From assembly GCA_016788685.1 (NCBI GenBank), contig JAEUSS010000178.1, positions 1-6,135 of the forward strand: a DNA stretch of 6,135 bases, in the 5' to 3' direction. A program made the position numbers and the translations under genes. The notes under the pieces were generated by a model. The model saw only the letters and a program-made list of their open reading frames with translations. It was not told the origin of the DNA and made no database searches. Positions 1-6,037 of the stretch are shown one piece after another; position 1 is the stretch's first letter; every line of letters begins with the position of its first letter. This DNA comes from Prolixibacteraceae bacterium. GTDB lineage: Bacteria; Bacteroidota; Bacteroidia; Bacteroidales; Prolixibacteraceae.

Positions 1-639
1 GGTCAGGTTATAAAACGTAGAAGGAGAATTTCCGCTGAATGACACGTCTGTACTTCCGCCCAACACCACCGTACTGCTGTTTGCAGTAAATATCCCGTTG
101 TTTGTCCAGCTGCCGTTAACGGTAAGCGTGTTGGTTCCTGAAACAATCAGAGTCCCGCCATTGTTAATCGTCAGATTGTTAACAACGGCAGCTGCATCAA
201 TGGTAACTGTAGCCCCGGAAACAATGATCGCATCATCGTTGGCGCCAGGCGCCACACCTCCCAGCCAGGAAGATCCGGCAGTCCAAACGCCACCCGTTCC
301 GGTTGAGGTAATCGTTGCAGCCTGAACGTACCCTGCAAGCAACAGGAACGCCAGCACGAGTGACACAAATCTTCCGGATTTACGGAAATTAGAAACGGAA
401 TTGGAATGTGGAGGTAAAAAACCGGATTGGGCTGGCAATAAACCAGAACTCCCTGCGTTAATTACTGCAGAAAGGCTGGCAGGCAAAGCTGCTGCCACTT
501 TAGAATATAATGCGCTGAATACCGGAAATAAACAGACGAACCCAGCGTTACAACCGTGTATTTTGCGGGAAATCGCCCACAAAGCCACAGCAATAACAAG
601 GCCCGATAACCCGGCGATTGTCTCACTGTAAAATATCAT
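1..639 (-). CDS. Secreted beta-repeat surface protein, N-terminal part (cut by left window edge)
   Basis: This minus-strand frame is open from an ATG at 639-637 to the window edge (213 codons), and its C-terminus lies outside. The clear part is a hydrophobic signal segment (SLVLAFLLLAGYVQA, about 370-315) followed by mature sequence ATITSTGTGG, GGVAPGANDDAII, GATVTID, NNLTINNGGTLIVSG and NGSWTNNGIFTAN. That Gly/Thr/Asn/Ser-rich pattern is typical of Bacteroidota extracellular beta-helix-like proteins, often exported by the type IX system with a C-terminal sorting domain; the domain cannot be seen here. The start is uncertain. Using the only in-frame ATG puts an unusual, roughly 90-residue apolar, Cys-containing segment before the signal peptide. 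A TTG at 438-436, with a GGGAG about 10 bases upstream, would give a more normal signal peptide (LPAQSGFLPPHSNSVSNFRK before the hydrophobic core). No enzymatic function can be assigned. Sure of the secreted repeat protein, unsure of the start. Confidence 0.72.
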   Translation of the reverse strand, partial: MIFYSETIAGLSGLVIAVALWAISRKIHGCNAGFVCLFPVFSALYSKVAAALPASLSAVINAGSSGLLPAQSGFLPPHSNSVSNFRKSGRFVSLVLAFLLLAGYVQAATITSTGTGGVWTAGSSWLGGVAPGANDDAIIVSGATVTIDAAAVVNNLTINNGGTLIVSGTNTLTVNGSWTNNGIFTANSSTVVLGGSTDVSFSGNSPSTFYNLT

Positions 640-1111
640 ATATTGCAAATCCAATCAGTACAAACTGTCCCTGAGGAGATAATAGTCCGTTCCCTGTTAT
701 CATCATTCAGAGAACAAATATTATTTCCACAAATACCCTTTCATTCAGAAACGTCAAATTACTTGACATGCTCTGAAAAGCGTATTCCCCGACTTTCCTT
801 TCCCTTCTTTCGAGTCGTACTTATGTAGATTGGTGCAATTCGGGATAAAGCTATAAAAATTATCCAGTTTAAAAAACGCTTCAGCCAGTCAATCCGGGAA
901 AAACCACCAGATTTTGATAAAGAAATCAGGCCATAGGTACAGTTGAGAAATTTCTGGCGTAAAACCAAGGAACAAACACACAGCGATAGCCATCAGCAAC
1001 TTAGAAAAAGAACAAATCAATCGATGCGGAGATTACTCCCAGTACCTCAAGAAGGAATTGACAGAAATCCCAACCTGTCTCAAAACGCCGGCTACTAACA
1101 GATGCCAAATA
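640..1111. other. Gene-poor interval, no confident gene
   Basis: I see no gene I can name here. The plus-strand frame with codons starting at 829 has suggestive open stretches: 829-933 (35 codons, including AIKIIQFKKRFSQSIREKPP) and 937-1095 (53 codons), interrupted by TAG at 934-936 and ending at TAA 1096-1098, just 13 bases before the terminator at 1112. Neither has a convincing start or a recognised domain. A 61-codon frame at 643-828 and a 69-codon minus-strand frame at 968-759 also exist, with no family resemblance I can see. The interval could be the 5' region of the minus-strand surface gene, a decayed small gene, or the source of a small RNA ending at the terminator. Confidence 0.4.
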
Positions 1112-1153
1112 AACTGCGGCAGAGTCTGAATTCAGTTCTGCCGTGGTTTTTTT
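1112..1153 (+). terminator. Intrinsic terminator upstream of the FAD oxidoreductase gene
   Basis: The left arm AACTGCGGCAGA (1112-1123) pairs with TCTGCCGTGGTT (1137-1148) as a 12-bp stem with two G-T wobbles, followed by a T run to 1153. The loop itself holds the perfect 10-bp palindrome CTGAATTCAG (1126-1135). The T run is on the plus strand, so it stops rightward transcription from 640-1111, although no recognisable gene lies there. Confidence 0.8.
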
Positions 1154-1178
1154 GACATTCAGGGAAAGCGTATCTTGC
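1151..1178 (+). promoter_or_regulatory. Candidate Bacteroidota promoter for the FAD oxidoreductase gene
   Basis: TTTG at 1151-1154 could serve as the -33 element and TATCTTGC at 1171-1178 as a -7 box one base short of TAnnTTTG, separated by 16 bases. Transcription would start near 1185, about 35 bases before the ATG. The spacer is slightly short for this promoter class and the -7 match is imperfect. The -33 element would lie in the T run of the preceding terminator. Confidence 0.3.
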
Positions 1179-1219
1179 GCGTCAAAAAATTAATTTTCTA
1201 AACTAAAAGAACCCAATAC

Positions 1220-2932
1220 ATGAAACGAAGAAGTTTTCTATCACTCGTATCAGCGAGCGGAGGAATACTATTGACCACTCCGGCAATTGGTAATTACACA
1301 GGCACCACCGGCAAAAAAAACGACAAAATTACCGGGCAATTATCTGCAGATGTTATCATTGCAGGCGGAGGCCTGGGAGGGTGTGCCGCAGCACTGGCAG
1401 CCTGCCGGAACGGACTGAAAGTCATTATGACCGAAGAAACCGACTGGATCGGAGGACAGGTTTCACAGCAGGGAGTTCCGCCTGATGAACATTTCTGGAT
1501 AGAGACTCATGGAGCACCGGCATCGTATCGGGAATATCGCAACAGAGTTCGCGCTTTTTACAAACGGAACTATCCGCTGACCGATGATGCCAAAAGTCGT
1601 GAATATCTGAACCCCGGCGACGGATCAGTCTCGAAATTATGCCACGAGCCACGGGTGACGGTTGCGGTACTGATTGAAATGCTGAGTCCGTATTTAAGCA
1701 CCGGAAAACTGACAATTCTGACAAACTGCAAAGTAAAATCAGCGCATACCGATGGTGACGTAGTAAAAGCGCTTCAAGTTACAGACTGCAAGAACGACCA
1801 TACATTCGTTTTGTCGGCACCCTATTTTGTTGACGCGACTGAGTGTGGCGACTTATTACCGCTGACTAAAACGGAATACATAACCGGAACCGAGTCTAAA
1901 AGCCAGACTGGCGAACTTCATGCCCCCGAAAAGGCTGATCCGGAAAACAACCAGGCTTTTACGCTGTGCTTCGCCATGGATTATCAGCCCGGAGTAAATA
2001 ACGTTATCGATCGCCCGGCGGATTACGGATACTGGAGTACCTTTATTCCCCGAATGACACCACCCTGGTCAGGGAAACTGCTGGAACTGAAATATTCAAA
2101 CCCGCGGACTCTGGAACCCAAAGAAATGGGCTTTCATCCGGAAGGAAAAAAAACCGGCGACCTGCTGAATCTCTGGAACTACAGAAGAATCATCAATAAA
2201 GACAATTTTGCCAAAGGAACCTACGACGGCGATATTACCATTGTCAACTGGCCGCAAAACGATTATGTCCCTGAAAATTTGATCGATGTTCCCGAAAAAG
2301 AGTTCAGCAAACACATTGAGGCAGCCAAACAAATGAACCTGTCTCTGTTTTACTGGCTGCAAACCGAGGCTCCCCGCCCCGATGGCGGTTTGGGCTGGCA
2401 AGGACTTAGATTAAGAGGTGATGTACTCGGCACCAGTGACGGCATGGCTCAATATCCGTACATCCGCGAAGCCAGAAGAATAAAGGCCGAATTCACTGTT
2501 CTGGAAGAGCATGTAGGAGCTGAAAACCGCCGCCTTGTTGCAGGAGAAGTTGCAGGAAAAAAATCGGCCGATTTCTACGATAGTGTCGGAACCGGTTACT
2601 ACCACATCGATCTACATCCAAGCAGCCGTGGAATCAATTACGTTGATTTCGGTTCTCTTCCGTTTCAAATTCCGCTGGGGGCTTTACTGCCGCAACGAAT
2701 GAACAACCTGCTGCCGGCCAACAAAAATATCGGAACAACTCATATCACCAATGGATGTTACCGGCTGCACCCGGTAGAATGGAGCATTGGCGAAGCTGTA
2801 GGTATGCTCATCACTTTTGCAAAGAATAAAAAGTTACCCCCGAGGGCTGTGAGAGAACGCAAAGATTTGCTGACCGAATTCCAGGGCTGGATCCGCAGTC
2901 AGGGACTCGAAACTCATTGGCCAGCTAAATAG
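1220..2932 (+). CDS. Exported FAD-dependent oxidoreductase (FAD_oxidored family)
   Basis: This 570-residue protein matches the FAD_oxidored (PF12831-like) flavoenzymes common in polysaccharide-degrading Bacteroidota and Planctomycetota. Residues 1-24 hold a twin-arginine-like signal (KRRSFLSL, then a short hydrophobic stretch), suggesting export after folding around FAD. The Rossmann core begins near 43: DVIIAGGGLGGCAAALAA (44-61) contains the dinucleotide-binding glycines G49, G51 and G54, E72 closes the second strand to bind the ribose, and WIGGQVSQQG (76-85) is the usual following loop. FVDATECGDLLPL (203-215) and the C-terminal HPVEWSIGEAVGML (from 517) are family hallmarks that complete the FAD site. 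Length is normal and no motif is broken. The start is supported by the signal peptide; the ATG is preceded by A-rich sequence with no Shine-Dalgarno. The SGNH gene follows after 111 bases without a terminator, so co-transcription is likely. The substrate is unknown; a sugar or glycan is inferred from context only. Confidence 0.9.
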   Translation: MKRRSFLSLVSASGGILLTTPAIGNYTGTTGKKNDKITGQLSADVIIAGGGLGGCAAALAACRNGLKVIMTEETDWIGGQVSQQGVPPDEHFWIETHGAPASYREYRNRVRAFYKRNYPLTDDAKSREYLNPGDGSVSKLCHEPRVTVAVLIEMLSPYLSTGKLTILTNCKVKSAHTDGDVVKALQVTDCKNDHTFVLSAPYFVDATECGDLLPLTKTEYITGTESKSQTGELHAPEKADPENNQAFTLCFAMDYQPGVNNVIDRPADYGYWSTFIPRMTPPWSGKLLELKYSNPRTLEPKEMGFHPEGKKTGDLLNLWNYRRIINKDNFAKGTYDGDITIVNWPQNDYVPENLIDVPEKEFSKHIEAAKQMNLSLFYWLQTEAPRPDGGLGWQGLRLRGDVLGTSDGMAQYPYIREARRIKAEFTVLEEHVGAENRRLVAGEVAGKKSADFYDSVGTGYYHIDLHPSSRGINYVDFGSLPFQIPLGALLPQRMNNLLPANKNIGTTHITNGCYRLHPVEWSIGEAVGMLITFAKNKKLPPRAVRERKDLLTEFQGWIRSQGLETHWPAK

Positions 2933-3043
2933 TGCCGGGATAAAATAACTAATTACTCATGAATTTCAAAACAGCGCAAGAAATCCTTGTTCTCACAAAC
3001 ATTCATTTTATTTACCAACTATAACTCATCAATTCATTTCATC

Positions 3044-3949
3044 ATGCTTCGGAAAACATTTTTAAAATCCCTTTGTGCCCTCATCCTGATCGCCATTTTT
3101 CATTCGGGATTTGCCCAAAACCAACCAGACACGCTCCGGTTATTCCTGATTGGAAACAGTTTTTCACACAACGCCGGACGTTATTTGCCTGAGTTGGCCC
3201 TGGAAGGTAATCATCCGCTGGTTATCGGACGTGCCGAACTTGGCGGCTGTTCACTTCAGAGACACTGGGAACTGGCCGAGCTGGCCGAAAAAAGCCCCGA
3301 TGACGCTAACGCAAAACCCTACAAAGGAAAATCGCTGCGAATGCTGCTGTCAGAAGGCAAGTGGGACATTGTAACGATTCAGCAAAATTCCATGAATTCG
3401 GGCGATCCGGCAACTTACAGGCCATACGCAAAAAAGCTGTACGACTACATCAAAATGCTTCAACCCAATGCCCGCATTGTCATGCACCAAACCTGGGCCT
3501 ACCGGTCGGACTCGAAAGATTTCAGCCAGGTGGCTCCCAAGCAGTTTGCCAAAAGCGAAAAAGAGATGTGGCAAAAATCGCGAGCAGCATACCGCTCGGT
3601 CGCTTCCGAACTGGGAATAGAACTCATGCCCGTTGGCGATGCTTTCTGGAAAGTTAGTTCAGGGAAACAGGGGTTCAGGAAAGACCCCGAATTTGACGAG
3701 CAGAAAGCCGTATATCCGGCATTGCCCGTTCAGAAAAACTCGTTACACCAGGGTTACTACTGGGATAAAAACAAAAAAATCATGTTCGACTCGCACCATG
3801 CCAACGAGGCCGGTTGCTTCCTTGGTTCTTTGGTTTGGTACACGTTCTTGTTCAACGAGTCGCCCGAAAAACTAACATTCACCCCGCAGGGAGTTCCTGC
3901 AGATTTCGGCCAATACCTGAAAAAAGTAGCCAGAAAAACGGTAAAATAA
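3044..3949 (+). CDS. Secreted SGNH/GDSL-type hydrolase (DUF4886-like)
   Basis: Counted from the ATG at 3044, this is a 301-residue protein with a Sec signal peptide (MLRKTFLKSLCALILIAIF, ending near FAQ at 23-25). An upstream in-frame ATG at 2987 would place 19 unrelated residues before it and is not preferred. SGNH blocks are visible. Block I is LFLIGNSFSHNAG, with S39 as predicted nucleophile. Block II is ELGGCSLQRHW around G67-G68. Block III is IVTIQQNSMNSG, with N115 as a candidate oxyanion residue. Block V is FDSHHANEAG, with D249 and H252 forming the D-x-x-H dyad. This spacing and the GNSFS/QQNS pattern are those of DUF4886 proteins, which sit in the SGNH superfamily. Such enzymes generally remove ester groups, but the substrate here cannot be read from the sequence. 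It is likely the second gene of a unit with the FAD oxidoreductase, ended by the terminator at 4005. Family call firm, specificity unknown. Confidence 0.9.
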   Translation: MLRKTFLKSLCALILIAIFHSGFAQNQPDTLRLFLIGNSFSHNAGRYLPELALEGNHPLVIGRAELGGCSLQRHWELAELAEKSPDDANAKPYKGKSLRMLLSEGKWDIVTIQQNSMNSGDPATYRPYAKKLYDYIKMLQPNARIVMHQTWAYRSDSKDFSQVAPKQFAKSEKEMWQKSRAAYRSVASELGIELMPVGDAFWKVSSGKQGFRKDPEFDEQKAVYPALPVQKNSLHQGYYWDKNKKIMFDSHHANEAGCFLGSLVWYTFLFNESPEKLTFTPQGVPADFGQYLKKVARKTVK

Positions 3950-4004
3950 GGGACGGTCGGGATAAAAACGAGTACCGCATTCACCAACTTTTAATGCAAA
4001 TGAC

Positions 4005-4045
4005 CAGCCCGGATCTCGTTCGTTGAGATCCGGGCTGTTTTTTTT
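4005..4045 (+). terminator. Intrinsic terminator after the SGNH hydrolase gene
   Basis: A perfect 13-bp stem, CAGCCCGGATCTC (4005-4017) with GAGATCCGGGCTG (4025-4037), encloses a 7-base loop and is followed by eight T residues (4038-4045). It lies 55 bases after the stop codon and closes the probable FAD oxidoreductase-SGNH transcription unit. Confidence 0.95.
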
Positions 4046-4129
4046 CTCCCGGAACCGCAACTCCGATGAGGCTGCTGAATTTCAACCTGAAAACAAACAG
4101 GAATCATCCTGAAATGCCAGTCAGCATTC

Positions 4130-4266
4130 GCCCTGCTGAAGTTTTGGCCGTCCTGCTAAGCTTCTGGACGTCCTGCCAAATAAAATTGCTGTCCTGCTGA
4201 GGTTTTTGTCGTCCTGCTAAGGTTTTAGTCGCCCTGCTGAGGTTTTTGCAGTCCTGCCGGGCAGGA
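4130..4266. repeat. 20-bp-period tandem repeat array (about 6.5 degenerate units)
   Basis: The core CCTGC recurs at a strict period: YCCTGC starts at 4131, 4151, 4171, 4192, 4212, 4232 and 4252, giving spacings of 20, 20, 21, 20, 20 and 20. The consensus unit is GTCCTGCTRAGGTTTTWGTC; the third unit (4170-4190) is the most diverged and one base longer. The best units contain a small dyad, CCT-N4-AGG. The last unit turns into a perfect palindrome, TCCTGCC-G-GGCAGGA (4252-4266). The period is not a multiple of three, so it is not a coding repeat, and there are no unique spacers of CRISPR type. The array ends 31 bases before the -7 box of the GH109 promoter candidate, so it may be a regulator-binding array or a neutral minisatellite. 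Confidence 0.85.
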
Positions 4267-4275
4267 AACGTATTT

Positions 4276-4305
4276 ATTGCAAATTTCAATAGGTTTTTAT
4301 ATTTG
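4276..4305 (+). promoter_or_regulatory. Candidate Bacteroidota promoter for the GH109 gene
   Basis: TATATTTG (4298-4305) fits the Bacteroidota -7 box TAnnTTTG exactly, and ATTG (4276-4279) 18 bases upstream can serve as the -33 element. Transcription would begin near 4310-4312, giving a leader of about 170 bases before the ATG at 4481. This is the only full -7 match I found in the gap between the terminator at 4045 and the gene. Confidence 0.5.
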
Positions 4306-4480
4306 GGGCCAGAAAACTTTGCGCCGAAGCCGGACGTTTATCGGGCTCGGAGCAAGTCAGGAACTAAAAACGCAGAAACAGGCTTCAATTGGTAAAAAAA
4401 CGTTTTTTTTATACCCAAAATAATTTCATTTTTATGCCTGCAATTGAATTAATTCTACACAACTAAAAAAACTAATAAAA
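4306..4480 (+). other. Long 5' leader region of the GH109 gene
   Basis: If the promoter at 4276-4305 is used, this stretch is an untranslated leader of about 170 bases. It holds an imperfect GC-rich hairpin (4321-4331 pairing with 4344-4353, nine pairs with one G/A mismatch and one bulged A), a perfect palindrome of seven A, CG and seven T (4394-4409), and a possible 10-codon frame at 4434-4466 (MPAIELILHN). I do not recognise a known riboswitch. The start codon is preceded by an A-rich tract with no Shine-Dalgarno, normal for this phylum. Confidence 0.4.
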
Positions 4481-5932
4481 ATGGCATCAAACAGAAGGGA
4501 TTTTCTCCGGAATACCTTACTCGGAACCGGGCTGCTGGCCTCCGGATTTGCGAGCCACGCAGCACCGCTGGATAGCGAACTGAGTTCTCCGAGAAAAAAC
4601 AAAAAACAGAAACAACAATTTAACATGTGCGGATATGCCGCACCCAAACTCGACAAAGTACGGGTCGGCTTCATCGGTTTAGGCATGCGTGGCCCCGGTG
4701 CCGTTGAACGCATGTCGTACATCGACGGAGTTGAAATCGTTGCTTTATGCGACCTTTTTGAAGATCGGGTTGAAAAAATGCAAAAGTCCCTTGAAAACAA
4801 AGGTCTTCCCAGGGCAAAATCTTATTCGGGAAGCAAAGATGCGTGGAAAACCATGTGCGAAAGTCCGGACATCGACCTGATTTATATTGTCACCCCCTGG
4901 TCGTTGCACACGCCAATGGCTGTTTATGCCATGGAACACGGAAAACATGCAGCCGTAGAGGTTCCGGCAGCAGTCACCATCGACGAATGCTGGCAGTTGG
5001 TTGAAACTTCTGAACGCACCCGCAAGCATTGTATGATGCTCGAAAATTGCTGCTACGACTTTTTTGAACTGCTGACCCTGAACATGGCCCGCCAAGGTTT
5101 TTTCGGCGAGATCGTCCACGGAGAAGGAGCATACATTCATGACCTGATCGACCTCAATTTCAGCAAAAAAGGATATGTTGACATGTGGCGACTGAAAGAA
5201 AACCAGCACCGCAACGGCAACCTGTACCCCACTCACGGATTGGGCCCGATTTGCCAGGTTATGGACATCAACCGCGGCGACCAGATGGAATACCTGAGCT
5301 CCATGTCATCCGCAGATTTCCAAATGGCTGCAATGGCCAAGGAACTGGCTGCAAAAGACAGCTTCTACAACGAATTCACCACGGCCAATTACCGCGGAAA
5401 CATGAGTACCACCACCGTCCGGACGATGAAAGGCCGCACCATGATGATTCAGCACGATGTAACAAGTCCCCGTCCATACTCGCGTATTCACCTGGTGAGC
5501 GGAACAAAGGGAGTTGCCAGCAAATGGCCGAGCCCGGCACGTATAGCTACCGGCCACAGTTGGATGAACGATGATGAAATGAAAAAACTGGAAGAACAAT
5601 ACACTCCGGAAATTGTAAAACTGATTGGCGAAATGGCCAAAAAAGTAGGCGGACACGGCGGAATGGACTTCATGATGGATTGGCGCCTGATTGATTGCCT
5701 GCGCAACGGACTGCCGCTTGATCAGGATGTTTATGACGCAGCGCTGTGGAGTGCCATTGGCCCGCTGAGTGAAATGTCGGTTGCCAACCGCTCCAACTCC
5801 GTTGATGTACCCGATTTTACCAGAGGCGCATGGAAAACAAACGCCCCGATTGAACTGACCCTGAAAGGTGGCGGAACAACCGGAGTGAAAGAGCTGCAAA
5901 AAGTCGATTCGGGCAAACAATTGAATATCTGA
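4481..5932 (+). CDS. Tat-exported Gfo/Idh/MocA-fold enzyme, GH109-type (alpha-N-acetylgalactosaminidase-like)
   Basis: This 483-residue protein best matches glycoside hydrolase family 109, whose members use tightly bound NAD in a transient oxidation-elimination mechanism to cleave N-acetylgalactosaminides. Residues 4-28 are a textbook twin-arginine signal (NRRDFLRN, hydrophobic stretch, SHAAP). A basic linker (35-58) follows. The Rossmann domain starts with VRVGFIGLGMRG (60-71; glycines 66, 68, 71) and D91 ends the second strand as the NAD-ribose contact. TPWSLHTPMA (138-147) and VEVPAA (159-164) follow; VEVPAA replaces the EKP motif of ordinary Gfo/Idh/MocA dehydrogenases. LENCCYD (187-193) and GNLYPTHGLGPI (246-257) are GH109 hallmarks; Y249 and H252 correspond by spacing to Tyr225/His228 of the Elizabethkingia enzyme (from memory). 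It has its own promoter candidate and terminator, so it is probably a single-gene unit. Family call is strong; GalNAc specificity is inferred, and a related periplasmic sugar dehydrogenase is the main alternative. Confidence 0.9.
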   Translation: MASNRRDFLRNTLLGTGLLASGFASHAAPLDSELSSPRKNKKQKQQFNMCGYAAPKLDKVRVGFIGLGMRGPGAVERMSYIDGVEIVALCDLFEDRVEKMQKSLENKGLPRAKSYSGSKDAWKTMCESPDIDLIYIVTPWSLHTPMAVYAMEHGKHAAVEVPAAVTIDECWQLVETSERTRKHCMMLENCCYDFFELLTLNMARQGFFGEIVHGEGAYIHDLIDLNFSKKGYVDMWRLKENQHRNGNLYPTHGLGPICQVMDINRGDQMEYLSSMSSADFQMAAMAKELAAKDSFYNEFTTANYRGNMSTTTVRTMKGRTMMIQHDVTSPRPYSRIHLVSGTKGVASKWPSPARIATGHSWMNDDEMKKLEEQYTPEIVKLIGEMAKKVGGHGGMDFMMDWRLIDCLRNGLPLDQDVYDAALWSAIGPLSEMSVANRSNSVDVPDFTRGAWKTNAPIELTLKGGGTTGVKELQKVDSGKQLNI

Positions 5933-5948
5933 ACAAACGATAAATAGC

Positions 5949-5988
5949 AAAAAAGATGGCCTGCATGAATTTGCAGGCCATCTTTTTT
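5949..5988. terminator. Bidirectional intrinsic terminator after the GH109 gene
   Basis: GATGGCCTGCA (5955-5965) pairs perfectly with TGCAGGCCATC (5972-5982) around a 6-base loop. The stem is flanked by six A (5949-5954) and six T (5983-5988), so it extends to 17 bp and can stop transcription in both directions. It begins 17 bases after the GH109 stop codon and separates that gene from the insertion sequence. Confidence 0.95.
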
Positions 5989-6010
5989 ATCCCTGATGTC
6001 TGGTCCTGAA

Positions 6011-6037
6011 ATAGCGTTACACAAAAAGTAACACTAT
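6011..6037 (+). promoter_or_regulatory. Inverted repeat overlapping the transposase start codon
   Basis: ATAGCGTTAC (6011-6020) and GTAACACTAT (6028-6037) are complementary at nine of ten positions around the 7-base loop ACAAAAA. The right arm covers the first two bases of the transposase ATG (6036-6038). In RNA this would fold the start codon into a hairpin, a layout known to limit transposase translation from read-through transcripts in IS10 and IS50. The role here is inferred; it could instead be a transposase-binding site. Confidence 0.6.

Noticed and set aside
401..631. Plus-strand 76-codon frame opposite the start of the surface protein gene
   Set aside because: No start context or recognisable family. 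It overlaps the region upstream of the signal peptide on the other strand; I kept it only as a note in the start-site question.
643..828. Plus-strand 61-codon frame upstream of the FAD gene
   Set aside because: Sequence shows no domain, no promoter match, and a composition not typical of the neighbouring genes.
759..968. Minus-strand 69-codon frame in the 640-1111 interval
   Set aside because: Basic and apolar residues with no recognisable motif, no promoter or ribosome-binding context, and overlap with a competing plus-strand open stretch.
2987..3043. N-terminal extension of the SGNH hydrolase from the upstream ATG at 2987
   Set aside because: The ATG at 3044 gives a standard signal peptide directly; the extra 19 residues would precede the positively charged signal start and look like translated intergenic sequence.
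4130..4266. CRISPR array
   Set aside because: Units abut each other at a 20-bp period with no unique spacers, units are degenerate, and no cas gene is visible.
4104..4289. Minus-strand 61-codon frame across the repeat array
   Set aside because: The repeat period is 20-21 bases, not a multiple of three, so the peptide repeats are shifted by frame and no family is recognisable; it is a by-product of the repeat.
4306..4353. Riboswitch in the GH109 leader
   Set aside because: Only one imperfect hairpin can be drawn and none of the conserved riboswitch cores I know is present.
5306..5950. Long minus-strand frame of 214 codons opposite the GH109 gene
   Set aside because: It lies entirely antisense to a well-supported coding sequence, crosses its end, and shows no domain; also true of the 163-codon frame at 4745-5236.
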